Source: Xaviernesmea oryzae (GTDB taxonomy: Bacteria; Pseudomonadota; Alphaproteobacteria; Rhizobiales; Rhizobiaceae). Taken from it: DNA of 64,000 nt. The stretch spans positions 1,450,001 to 1,514,000 of the forward strand of contig NZ_FXAF01000006.1 in NCBI RefSeq assembly GCF_900177415.1. Direction: 5' to 3'. The notes beneath the pieces are model-generated. The model was not told the origin of the DNA. It did not search any database and saw only the letters and a list, made by a program, of their open reading frames with translations. Made by a program: the position numbers and the translations under genes. This document shows, one piece after another, positions 56,796-64,000 of the stretch; position 1 is the stretch's first letter; each line of letters opens with the position of its first letter.

Positions 56796-57995
56796 TCAGA
56801 CGGCCGGGTTTTCGACGAGGCTGGTGCGGGTGGCGGCGATGGAAATCGCGGCAAGCAGGATGATCACGGCGCCGTAGATATAGGCCGTCATGGAGAGGCC
56901 GAGCGCGGGCGCGGCGAGGCCGGCGACGATCGCGGGGACCGCGAAGGCAAGATAGCTTTCGACCAGAAAGGCGGCAAACAGGCCCGCCCGTTCATGACTT
57001 TCGGCGAGCGGCATGACGATCTTCAGGATGTTGGCGAAGATCGATCCGAGGCCGAGGCCGGCAACGGCGGTGCCGAGGAAGAGAAGTCCGACGGCCTGTT
57101 CCTCCACGCCCACGAGCGTGATCAGAACGCCGGTGATGAGCCCGCTCGTCGCGGCGAACAGGACCCGCCGCGGAGCCAGCGTGCGGGAGACGAAGACCGA
57201 GATCGTGGCACTCAGCATCGAGGTCGCGACGACCGCTCCGCCGACAAAAGGCGAAGCGATGCCCGTGGCGACCGCGACCAGCGTCGGCATGAGCGAGAGA
57301 TAGAAACCGGCGAGCGCCCAGCCGGCCACGTTGACGGGCGTGACCTTGATGAGCGGTCCCCAGGCGCGTTGCGGCACGCTGATGCGCGGCCGCATTGCGC
57401 CGAGCGCGCCCGGCCGTCCCGCAGTGGTCTCGGGCATGAAGGCAAGCGCGATGATGCCGAAAATCGTCGCGACGAATAGGATCGCATAGATGAGATGCGT
57501 CGGTTCCGGTGCGAAGGCGACGAGCGTGCCGCCCGCAAGCGTGCCGATCGTTAGGCCTAGAAACGCGGTGATGCTGTTGAGGATGGGGCCGTTCCGCTTG
57601 TCCGTATCGAGGATCGCCGCGCCGAAGGTCGGGAAGGCGATGCCGGCCGCAATGCCTTGGACGATGCGGCCGGCGAGCAGCATGCCGCCGGAATCGGCCA
57701 GGAGGAAGATCACCAGCGCCGCGGCGTTGAAGAGGAGGGCGACGAGGATCAGCGGCCGGCGGCCGATATAGTCTGAAAGCCCGCCGAGCGTCAGAAGTGC
57801 CGCAAGCAGCGCGAAGGCGTAGGAACCGAAGATGAAGGTGATCATCGCCGGCGAGAGGTGGAAGAGTTCCTGATAGAGATGATAAAGCGGCGTCGGGGCG
57901 CTGCTGGTCGCAGAGATCAGCACCGCGAAAATGAAGCTGTAGACGGTCATCCGGAAGGCCGCCGGAGAGGGAGAGGCGGAGAGCAGGCTGGTCAT
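56796..57995 (-). CDS. MFS drug-efflux-type transporter
   Basis: A 399-residue major facilitator protein with 12 helices and the motif GGLSDYIGRRPLILVAL after helix 2. ATG 57995 gives MTSLLSASPSPAAFRMTVYS. It is divergent from a TetR-family gene 122 bases away, the usual arrangement for a repressor-controlled efflux pump. The substrate is not predictable. Confidence 0.85.
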   Translation of the reverse strand: MTSLLSASPSPAAFRMTVYSFIFAVLISATSSAPTPLYHLYQELFHLSPAMITFIFGSYAFALLAALLTLGGLSDYIGRRPLILVALLFNAAALVIFLLADSGGMLLAGRIVQGIAAGIAFPTFGAAILDTDKRNGPILNSITAFLGLTIGTLAGGTLVAFAPEPTHLIYAILFVATIFGIIALAFMPETTAGRPGALGAMRPRISVPQRAWGPLIKVTPVNVAGWALAGFYLSLMPTLVAVATGIASPFVGGAVVATSMLSATISVFVSRTLAPRRVLFAATSGLITGVLITLVGVEEQAVGLLFLGTAVAGLGLGSIFANILKIVMPLAESHERAGLFAAFLVESYLAFAVPAIVAGLAAPALGLSMTAYIYGAVIILLAAISIAATRTSLVENPAV

Positions 57996-58052
57996 GGCTT
58001 TCACCTTAACGCAATTTTTTAGCGTTAGGCGCATATAGTTGCATTCAGCCGC

Positions 58053-58073
58053 TAATGCAATATCTTTGCATTA
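58053..58073. promoter_or_regulatory. Likely TetR operator between the MFS and TetR genes
   Basis: TAATGCAA (58053-58060) and TTGCATTA (58066-58073) are perfect arms with a 5-base centre. A weaker TAACGC/GCGTTA dyad lies near 58007-58026. Both are in the shared promoter region. Confidence 0.6.
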
Positions 58074-58116
58074 AGAGAAATGATTTTCCGGCAACATGCC
58101 GGCAGGGAGAAGAAAA

Positions 58117-58692
58117 ATGGCCAGGGAGATGTTGCGGCAGGGCGGGCGTAGCGCGCGGATCCAGGAGGCGGTGCACCGCACGGTCCAGGAACTTCTGAAG
58201 AGGGTGGACCGCAGCGAGATCACCGTGCCGATGATCGCCGAGAAGGCGGGGGTGACGCCGTCGACCATCTACCGGCGCTGGGGCGATCTTTCCGAGCTTC
58301 TGGCGGATGTCGCCGTCGCCCGCATGCGGCCGATCGCCGATCCGGAGGATACCGGCGCGATGGCCTCCGATCTCGAAACCTTCATGGTGCAATATGCCGA
58401 GGAAATGTCCTCGAAGGTCGGGCGTGCGATGATGTCGGACGTGCTGGCGAGCACGGAAGGCGAAGCCGCGGCACGCTGCTGCCAGTATACCTACCATCAC
58501 CTGGAGACGTTGCGGGAACGGGCTGCGGCGCGCGGCGAGACGCCTTTCGACATCAACGAAGCGGTCGATCTCGTGGTGGCGCCGATCGTCTATCACATCC
58601 TGTTCCGGGATCGCGAACCGACGCCGGACTACTGCCGGTCGCTGGTCGGCCGGTTTTTGGGAAGTAGGGCCGAATTTTCGAGGCTGGTCTAA
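58117..58692 (+). CDS. TetR-family transcriptional repressor
   Basis: A 191-residue regulator. The N-terminal helix-turn-helix reads ITVPMIAEKAGVTPSTIYRR, and the C-terminal ligand domain includes VDLVVAPIVYHILFRDREP, as in the TetR_C_16-like group. ATG 58117 has AGGGAG seven bases upstream; ATG 58096 is an alternative. It should repress the divergent MFS gene and itself. Confidence 0.85.
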   Translation: MAREMLRQGGRSARIQEAVHRTVQELLKRVDRSEITVPMIAEKAGVTPSTIYRRWGDLSELLADVAVARMRPIADPEDTGAMASDLETFMVQYAEEMSSKVGRAMMSDVLASTEGEAAARCCQYTYHHLETLRERAAARGETPFDINEAVDLVVAPIVYHILFRDREPTPDYCRSLVGRFLGSRAEFSRLV

Positions 58693-58700
58693 TGGCAAAC

Positions 58701-58800
58701 CTCGCTTTTCGGCGTCATCCTCGGGCTTGTCCCGAGGATCTGCGGCGACCCGATAAGCAAGGGTTGCAGATGCTCGGGACAGGCCCGAGCATGAAGCGAG
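58701..58800. repeat. Inverted repeat between the TetR gene and pepN
   Basis: CTCGCTT (58701) and AAGCGAG (58794-58800) are the ends; inside, CATCCTCGGGCTTGTCCCGA at 58716 and its near-complement around 58770 pair, and each half is itself a palindrome around CTCGGG/CCCGAG. It lies between convergent genes and may act as a two-way terminator. Confidence 0.75.
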
Positions 58801-58850
58801 CTATTGGCGGGCCTGTCGAACCCCAATGCGCAAATCCCCGCGCTTGAAAC

Positions 58851-61499
58851 TCACCCCTTCAGCATGCGCTCGACGATGTCGCGCACGTCGGTCGAAAGCG
58901 TTTCGGTGCGTTCGATCGTCATCAGTGCTGCGCGGGCATGATCGGCGCGCTGCGGCTCCAGAGACCGCCAGGAACGCATCGAGGTGAGGATGCGTGCGGC
59001 AAGCTGCGGGTTCCTCGGATCGATCGCAAGGATCTGTTCGGCGAGGAACCGGTAGCCCTCGCCGTCTGCGCGGTTGAAGCCGGTCGGGTTGCCGAAGGCG
59101 AAGGTGCCGACCAGCGAACGGACCCGGTTCGGGTTGGTCGAGACGAAACGCGGGTTTTCCATCAGCTTCCGGACCCGGGAAAGCGCAGCCGCGCCCGGAA
59201 TGGTCGCCTGGATCGAGAACCACTTGTCGATGACGAGCGCATTGCCGTCGAACCGCTTCAGGAACGTGTCGAGCGCATTGGCGGCCTCCGGTGCATCCGG
59301 GAAGCGATGGGCGAGAAGGGTCAGCGCCTGCGCCAGATCGGTCATGTTGTCGGCGGCGGCAAAGGTTTTCGCGGCGCGCTCCGGCGTTCCCTCCGCATAG
59401 GTGAGATAGGAAAGCGCGGTGTTGCGCAGGGACCGCTTGCCGGCGCTTCCCGCATCCGGCGTATAGGAGCCGGCGACCTTCATCCCGTCGAAAAGCGCGA
59501 GGAAGGTTTTCTCGCCCACCTTGGCGATGGCCGACAGGATGGCGTTCCGGCCGACATGGATGGCGTCCGGATCGTTGTTGCTGCCGAGTTCGCGGGCGAT
59601 GTCGGCTTCGCTCGGGAGCGTCAGCGCCTGGGCGCGGAAGGCGGGCTCCAGCGCCTCGTCGGCGGCGGCTTCCAGAAGGGCTGCGATCAGTGCCGGATCG
59701 CAGGTGATCTCCTTGCCGTCGCGGGCATCGCGCGCCGCCTGCATCAGGTTCGGCATGGCGAGATCGGTGAGCGCCTGCCAGCGGGCGAAAAGGTCCGTGT
59801 CGTGGCGGGCGATATGCGCGAGATCGGCCGGCGTCTGGTCGAGGTGCAGGTTGATCGGCGCCGAGAAGGAACGGTTGAGCGACAGCACCGGGCGCGACGA
59901 GATGCCCGAGAAGGTGAAGGTCTGCCGGCGCTCGGTCAGATGCAGCACGTCGCCTGTCACCTCGCCGCCCTTGACGGCGGAAGGCGCCGCCAGGGAACCG
60001 TTGTCGAGGATGAGCGCGAACGAGAGCGGGATGTGCATCGGCTCCTTGTTCGGCTGCCCGGGCGTGGCCGGGATCATCTGCTCGAGCGAAAGCGTGAACG
60101 TTCCCTTCTTCTGGTCGTAGTCGCTCGAAACGGTGACGAGCGGCGTGCCGGCCTGATGGTACCAGAGCGAGAACTGGGCAAGGTCGCGGCCGCTCGCATC
60201 CTCGAAGCATTTCACGTAATCTTCGACTGTGACGGCCTGGCCGTCATGGCGTTCGAAATAGAGGTCCATGCCCGCCTTGAAGTCCCCTCTGCCGAGCAGC
60301 GTGGCGATCATGCGGGTGACTTCCGAACCCTTCTCGTAGACGGTGGTCGTGTAGAAATTGTTGATCTCGCGGTATTTCGTCGGGCGGACGGGATGGGCGA
60401 GCGGTCCCGCATCCTCCGGAAACTGCTCCGATTTCAGGTGCCGCACCTCGGCGATGCGCTTCACCGGCCGCGACCGCATGTCGGCGGAGAATTCGTGATC
60501 GCGATAGACCGTCAGGCCTTCCTTGAGGCAGAGCTGGAACCAGTCGCGGCAGGTGATGCGGTTGCCGGTCCAGTTGTGGAAATATTCGTGCGCGATGATC
60601 GCCTCGATATTCGCGTAATCCTGGTCGGTCGCGGTCTCGGGGTCGGCAAGCACGTATTTGTCGTTGAAGACGTTGAGGCCCTTGTTCTCCATGGCCCCCA
60701 TGTTGAAGTCGGAGACGGCGACGATCATGAAGATGTCGAGGTCGTATTCGCGGCCGAACCGCTCCTCGTCCCATTTCATCGAGCGCTTCAGCGCATCCAT
60801 GGCGTAGGCCGCGCGCGGCTCCTTGCCGTGCTCGACATAGATCTTCAGCTTCACCTCGCGGCCGGACATGGTCGTGAACGTGTCCTCGACCACGCCGAGA
60901 TCGCCGGCAACCAGCGCGAAGAGATAGGCGGGTTTCGGATGCGGGTCGAACCAGGCGGCGAAATGCCGGCCTTCGTCGTAATTGCCGCCGCCCAGAAAAT
61001 TGCCGTTCGACAGCATGACCGGATTGGCGGCCTTGTCGGCGATGATGGTGATCGTATAGGGCGCCAGCACGTCCGGCCGGTCCGGGAAATAGGTGATGCG
61101 GCGGAAGCCCTCGGCCTCGCACTGGGTGCAATAGACGCCGCTGGTGCGGTAGAGGCCCATCAGCTGGCCGTTGGCTTCCGGGTTGATGAAGGTCGTGACG
61201 GTGATCTCGAAGGGCGTTTCGGCCGGCAGGTCGCGGATCGTCAGGCTTTCCGGCGTCGCGTCGTATTGGCTGGCCGGGATTTCCGACTGGTCGAGCAGGA
61301 GGCCGGAAAGGGTGAGTTCGTCGCCGTCGAGTACAAGCGGAACGGAAGGATCGGCGCCCTCGCGCCGGTGGAAGATCAGCCGGGCCTCCACTTTCGTGCG
61401 GGTGGGATCGAGCTCGAAGGTCAGGTCGACCCGCTCCAGGACGAAATCGGTGGGGCGGTAATCTGCCAGATGGACGATCTGGCCCGTATCTGTTCGCAT
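58851..61499 (-). CDS. pepN: Aminopeptidase N
   Basis: An 882-residue cytoplasmic M1 zinc metallopeptidase that removes N-terminal residues from peptides. GAMEN is at 268-272 and the zinc site is HEYFHNWTGNR (His304, His308) with Glu327 in LKEGLTVYRD; Glu305 is catalytic. The C-terminal helical domain is complete to RMLKG. It resembles the E. coli PepN type in length. It is followed upstream by a gene-free region of about 310 bases. Confidence 0.95.
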   Translation of the reverse strand: MRTDTGQIVHLADYRPTDFVLERVDLTFELDPTRTKVEARLIFHRREGADPSVPLVLDGDELTLSGLLLDQSEIPASQYDATPESLTIRDLPAETPFEITVTTFINPEANGQLMGLYRTSGVYCTQCEAEGFRRITYFPDRPDVLAPYTITIIADKAANPVMLSNGNFLGGGNYDEGRHFAAWFDPHPKPAYLFALVAGDLGVVEDTFTTMSGREVKLKIYVEHGKEPRAAYAMDALKRSMKWDEERFGREYDLDIFMIVAVSDFNMGAMENKGLNVFNDKYVLADPETATDQDYANIEAIIAHEYFHNWTGNRITCRDWFQLCLKEGLTVYRDHEFSADMRSRPVKRIAEVRHLKSEQFPEDAGPLAHPVRPTKYREINNFYTTTVYEKGSEVTRMIATLLGRGDFKAGMDLYFERHDGQAVTVEDYVKCFEDASGRDLAQFSLWYHQAGTPLVTVSSDYDQKKGTFTLSLEQMIPATPGQPNKEPMHIPLSFALILDNGSLAAPSAVKGGEVTGDVLHLTERRQTFTFSGISSRPVLSLNRSFSAPINLHLDQTPADLAHIARHDTDLFARWQALTDLAMPNLMQAARDARDGKEITCDPALIAALLEAAADEALEPAFRAQALTLPSEADIARELGSNNDPDAIHVGRNAILSAIAKVGEKTFLALFDGMKVAGSYTPDAGSAGKRSLRNTALSYLTYAEGTPERAAKTFAAADNMTDLAQALTLLAHRFPDAPEAANALDTFLKRFDGNALVIDKWFSIQATIPGAAALSRVRKLMENPRFVSTNPNRVRSLVGTFAFGNPTGFNRADGEGYRFLAEQILAIDPRNPQLAARILTSMRSWRSLEPQRADHARAALMTIERTETLSTDVRDIVERMLKG

Positions 61500-61559
61500 G
61501 TTGCTTCCTGAACCGGCTTTAATGAAATGGCGTCTGGAGCACTTTCGTGCCCGCTAATC

Positions 61560-61603
61560 TTAGCATTGCTCGATGTCGCGCGCATACTTGCACGCAATGC
61601 TAA
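61560..61603. promoter_or_regulatory. Inverted repeat in the pepN-EamA intergenic region
   Basis: TTAGCATTGC (61560-61569) and GCAATGCTAA (61594-61603) are perfect 10-bp arms with a 24-base loop. The gene-free stretch 61500-61812 also contains AT-rich promoter-like sequence. Confidence 0.5.
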
Positions 61604-61768
61604 ACGATTGTTGAAACCGGGACCAAATGAAACACATTCTGTGCCTTTGTATTACATTTCGCGGAAATTTTCATCGAGTCACGGATATTGATGGACCTAT
61701 CATCAGTTTTGATCCCGCTCATGCCACTTTTCCGTTACTCTGCCGACAAACTGAATCCTCCCGTCCAG

Positions 61769-61795
61769 CCAGGCTCCGTGCCCAACGGAGCCTGG
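61769..61795 (+). terminator. Strong hairpin with T-rich tail just before the EamA gene
   Basis: CCAGGCTCCG (61769-61778) pairs perfectly with CGGAGCCTGG (61786-61795) around a 7-base loop and is followed by AATTTCTTT. It ends 17 bases before ATG 61813, so it is either an attenuator in the leader or a terminator of transcription from upstream. Confidence 0.55.
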
Positions 61796-61812
61796 AATTT
61801 CTTTGAGTCGTT

Positions 61813-62751
61813 ATGGCCGCCGATGCCTTAAATCCCCTGCGGGGGATCATGTTCAAAGTCTCCTCCGTGGTGATTTTCGTGATGATGCAGACCTGTATCA
61901 AGTCCGCAGGTCCCGATATCCCGGCCGGCCAGATCACCTTCTATCGCTCCGCCTTCGCGCTCGTTCCGATCATGGCCTATCTCGCCGTCCAGAGCGAGCT
62001 GCGCGGCTCCCTCCACACCGACAGCCTGTCCGGCCATCTGAAACGCGGCTTCCTCGGCATCCTGTCGATGATCTGCGGCTTCTACGGGCTCGTGCACCTG
62101 CCCATGCCGGATGCGATCGCCATCGGCTATTCCTCGCCGCTGCTTGCCGTCGTCTTCGCGGCGATCTTTTTGAAGGAGACGGTGCGCGTTTATCGCTGGA
62201 CGGCCGTCATGGTCGGCATGGTCGGCGTGGTGATCATCTCCTGGCCGAAGCTGACCATGTTCGAGGATGGCGGCATGGGCTCGGAACAGGCGATGGGTGC
62301 GGCGGCGGTTCTCCTCTCGGCCGTACTTGCGGGTTTTGCGATGATCCAGACGCGCCAGCTCGTGCGCACCGAGAAGACGGCGACGATCGTGCTCTATTTC
62401 TCCCTGACGGCGGCGCTGTTCTCATTGCTCAGCCTGCCGTTCGGCTGGGTGGCGCCGACCGCGTCGGAAACGCTGTTCCTGATCGGCGCAGGCTTCTGCG
62501 GCGGGATCGGCCAGATCTTCCTGACCGAAAGCTATCGCAATGCCGACGTGTCGACGGTCGCGCCGTTCGAGTATACCTCGATCCTGCTCGGGATCGGCAT
62601 CGCCTATGTTCTGTTCGGGGATGTGCCGACGGTGGCCATGCTTGTCGGCACGGCGATCACGGTATCGGCTGGGATTTTCATCATCTACCGCGAGCATCAG
62701 CTCGGACTGGAGCGGAAGGCGGCGCGCAAGGCTTCGCCGCCGGGGGCGTGA
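61813..62751 (+). CDS. EamA/DMT-family transporter
   Basis: A 312-residue inner-membrane protein with ten hydrophobic helices in two EamA repeats (ITFYRSAFALVPIMAYLAV and IGYSSPLLAVVFAAIFLKE in the first, APFEYTSILLGIGIAYVLF in the second). It belongs to the drug/metabolite transporter superfamily; the substrate is unknown. A hairpin lies directly upstream. Confidence 0.87.
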   Translation: MAADALNPLRGIMFKVSSVVIFVMMQTCIKSAGPDIPAGQITFYRSAFALVPIMAYLAVQSELRGSLHTDSLSGHLKRGFLGILSMICGFYGLVHLPMPDAIAIGYSSPLLAVVFAAIFLKETVRVYRWTAVMVGMVGVVIISWPKLTMFEDGGMGSEQAMGAAAVLLSAVLAGFAMIQTRQLVRTEKTATIVLYFSLTAALFSLLSLPFGWVAPTASETLFLIGAGFCGGIGQIFLTESYRNADVSTVAPFEYTSILLGIGIAYVLFGDVPTVAMLVGTAITVSAGIFIIYREHQLGLERKAARKASPPGA

Positions 62752-62763
62752 GGCCCGAACGCT

Positions 62764-62919
62764 TCAGAGCGGGATGGCTGCCGTGACCGGATTGACCTTT
62801 TCGGAACTGTACCGGGCGGCACCCGCACGGCTGAGTTCACGCGAGGCGTTCACGGCAACACCGATATGCGAGAGGTTTTCACGCAGCGTACGAATCGGAT
62901 GGAGGAGGGCCGTCGTCAT
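62764..62919 (-). CDS. Small protein, 51 residues, MTTALLHPIRT type
   Basis: ATG 62919 opens a 51-codon frame MTTALLHPIRTLRENLSHIG, VAVNASRELSRAGAARYSSE, ending in VTAAIPL. It is basic and amphipathic, has no cysteine, and ends 13 bases from the EamA stop. GGAAGCTGCC precedes the start. Codon use is like that of its neighbours. I know no function. Confidence 0.55.
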   Translation of the reverse strand: MTTALLHPIRTLRENLSHIGVAVNASRELSRAGAARYSSEKVNPVTAAIPL

Positions 62920-62944
62920 GGCAGCTTCCTTTTATTCAGTTCGA

Positions 62945-63136
62945 TCAGCGTTCGCGGAAGTCGGCGAAGACGGCAGCCGGACGCGTGATGCCGGCCGGGC
63001 GGCCGAGCGCACGGGACGTCATCTGCTCGTTCGTCGCAGAGCCGAAACGGTGATAACCCTGCGTCGACCGCGGCGGGAGGCCTGCGAGCCGGAGGGTTTC
63101 GAAGCCCGAATGGATCGGGCGGAAGCGCGTAGTCAT
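62945..63136 (-). CDS. Small protein, 63 residues, MTTRFRPIHSG type
   Basis: The 63-residue product starts MTTRFRPIHSGFETLRLAG and ends AVFADFRER. The opening resembles that of the 51-residue protein encoded 25 bases downstream (MTT, then HPI or RPIH), so the two may be related and co-transcribed. AAGGAA is upstream of ATG 63136, and two dyads lie at 63183-63212. Confidence 0.5.
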   Translation of the reverse strand: MTTRFRPIHSGFETLRLAGLPPRSTQGYHRFGSATNEQMTSRALGRPAGITRPAAVFADFRER

Positions 63137-63182
63137 GGCCTTGGTTCCTTAAACCTATTCCTCCCAAGACACGCTGTTAATA

Positions 63183-63212
63183 TTGCAGTGCAACGTTGAT
63201 TTTGCAATGCAA
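63183..63212 (-). promoter_or_regulatory. Two TTGCANTGCAA dyads upstream of the small genes
   Basis: TTGCAGTGCAA (63183-63193) and TTGCAATGCAA (63202-63212), 19 bases apart start to start, about two helical turns. Such spaced dyads suit cooperative dimer binding. TGC-rich dyads of this kind are bound by several alphaproteobacterial regulators; I cannot name which. Confidence 0.6.
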
Positions 63213-63308
63213 CAGAACGCCGCACTGCCATGCGCTAAATGCATGGCGATCTTCATATTTTCGTAACCTTGCGCAAATTTCCGGCGCATTTGCCGGAAAT
63301 GCGGGCAA

Positions 63309-64000
63309 TCACGAGGCGGAAAGCCGCATTTTGAAGGTCAGAAGGTCCCGCCAGGCAAGCGCCTTGTTGGCCGGCGCGGCAAGAAGCTCCTGCGGATGCA
63401 GCGTCGCGACCGCCGCCGTATCGATCCCTGCAAACGCAATATCGCGCCACTCTCCGCGCATCGAGTGGATCGTGCCGTTGCCGCCGAAGAAGAAACGCGC
63501 GGGGAAATTGCCGAGCAGCAGCAGGAATTTCGGCTCGGCGAGCGCCACCTGCCGTTCGAGGAACGGCCGGCAGATATCGAGCTCCGCCTGCGAAGGCATG
63601 CGGTTGCCGGGCGGCCGCCAGGGAATGACATTGGTGAGCAGCACCGCTTCGCGCGAAAGCCCGATGGCGCCGAGCATGCGGTCGAGAAGCTGCCCCTGTC
63701 TTCCTGAAAAAGGAATGCCGTCGCGGTCGTCGTCGGCATTCGGCATCGGGCCGATCACCATGATGCGGGAGGCCGGATCGCCGCTCGCGAACACGGTGGA
63801 GCGGGCGCCGTTCTTGAGATTGCATCCGTTGAAGGCTTCGAGTGCCGTTCTGAGTTCGGAAAGCGACCGGGCGCTTTCGGCCGCAAACCGCGCCGCTGCG
63901 ACCGCTTCTCCATCCGGCACCGCGACCGAGGGAGGGGAGGCGGGCGCTGCGGATCGCGCTGCCGGAGCGGTGCGTTTCTTCGACGAAGCAGCCGCCTCTC
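63309..64000 (-). CDS. Uracil-DNA glycosylase superfamily protein (5' end beyond the window)
   Basis: The frame is open to the right edge, so about 229 C-terminal residues are visible. A low-complexity Ala/Pro/Lys stretch (KKRTAPAAR) leads into the UDG fold: IMVIGPMPNADDDRDGIPFS and GRQGQLLDRMLGAIGLSRE, then NVIPWRPPGNRMPS and ATLHPQELLAAP. The pattern is like family 4 UDGs, which remove uracil from DNA. Only two cysteines (NGCNL, DICRP) are seen, so the usual four iron-sulfur ligands are not all present. The true start is outside. Confidence 0.75.
   Translation of the reverse strand, partial: EAAASSKKRTAPAARSAAPASPPSVAVPDGEAVAAARFAAESARSLSELRTALEAFNGCNLKNGARSTVFASGDPASRIMVIGPMPNADDDRDGIPFSGRQGQLLDRMLGAIGLSREAVLLTNVIPWRPPGNRMPSQAELDICRPFLERQVALAEPKFLLLLGNFPARFFFGGNGTIHSMRGEWRDIAFAGIDTAAVATLHPQELLAAPANKALAWRDLLTFKMRLSAS

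Noticed and set aside
58938..61511. 857-codon open frame antisense to pepN
   Set aside because: The translation is low in hydrophobic-core patterns and has no domain; pepN on the other strand is unambiguous.

Overview
The window is chromosomal DNA of an alphaproteobacterium, most likely a member of the Rhizobiaceae (Rhizobium/Sinorhizobium/Shinella-like). The DNA is GC-rich throughout. It carries gene sets typical of that family: feuN-feuP-feuQ, ccmI-ccmE-ccmF-ccmH followed by a DegP protease and a two-component pair, glnE next to a PleC-like kinase, and rhizobial palindromic intergenic repeats. No rRNA, tRNA, integrase, transposase or CRISPR array was seen. The last gene runs off the right edge.

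Layout. 1-19.1 kb is mostly housekeeping: a sensor kinase, a peptidoglycan-binding protein, DUF1491 and DUF2336 proteins, a DUF1254/DUF1214 pair, a PemK/MazF-like toxin beside a truncated higA, a PBP1A-type peptidoglycan synthase, a YcgN-type cysteine-cluster protein, a LuxR regulator and a DUF4160/DUF2442 pair. A copper-efflux regulon (copA-cueR-copZ) with two CueR-type promoters, an MFS transporter and selO follow.

19.5-39.5 kb is a gene transfer agent (GTA) structural cluster. Its gene order matches the Rhodobacter capsulatus GTA: gp1 (small terminase-like), large terminase, portal, gp3.5-like membrane protein, prohead protease, capsid, gp6, gp7, gp8, major tail protein, gp10, gp10.1, tape measure, gp12, gp13, NlpC/P60 gp14 and the TIM-barrel gp15. 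A holin-like gene follows. Every structural frame is open. The cluster is unusually full of extra material: a GH19 endolysin-like gene, a Dabb protein, a 40-residue reverse-strand protein, three toxin-antitoxin modules (one with a toxin killed by an in-frame stop), an antisense MFS transporter between gp8 and gp9, and several palindromic repeats. One repeat reads in frame through the terminase N-terminus. A likely small RNA with its own promoter and terminator lies just upstream of gp1.

39.6-64 kb returns to core genes: feuNPQ (envelope/osmotic signalling), a lipoprotein, the cytochrome c maturation operon, degP, a response regulator/kinase pair, glnE, a PleC-like kinase, an MFS/TetR divergent pair, pepN, an EamA transporter, two tiny proteins and a partial uracil-DNA glycosylase. 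A 154-bp element with perfect 44-bp inverted arms sits in frame in the 5' part of ccmH.

The strongest candidate for something new is the GTA cluster with addiction modules and cargo inside the structural operon. Toxin-antitoxin pairs there could stabilise a domesticated phage-like locus that would otherwise be lost by deletion.
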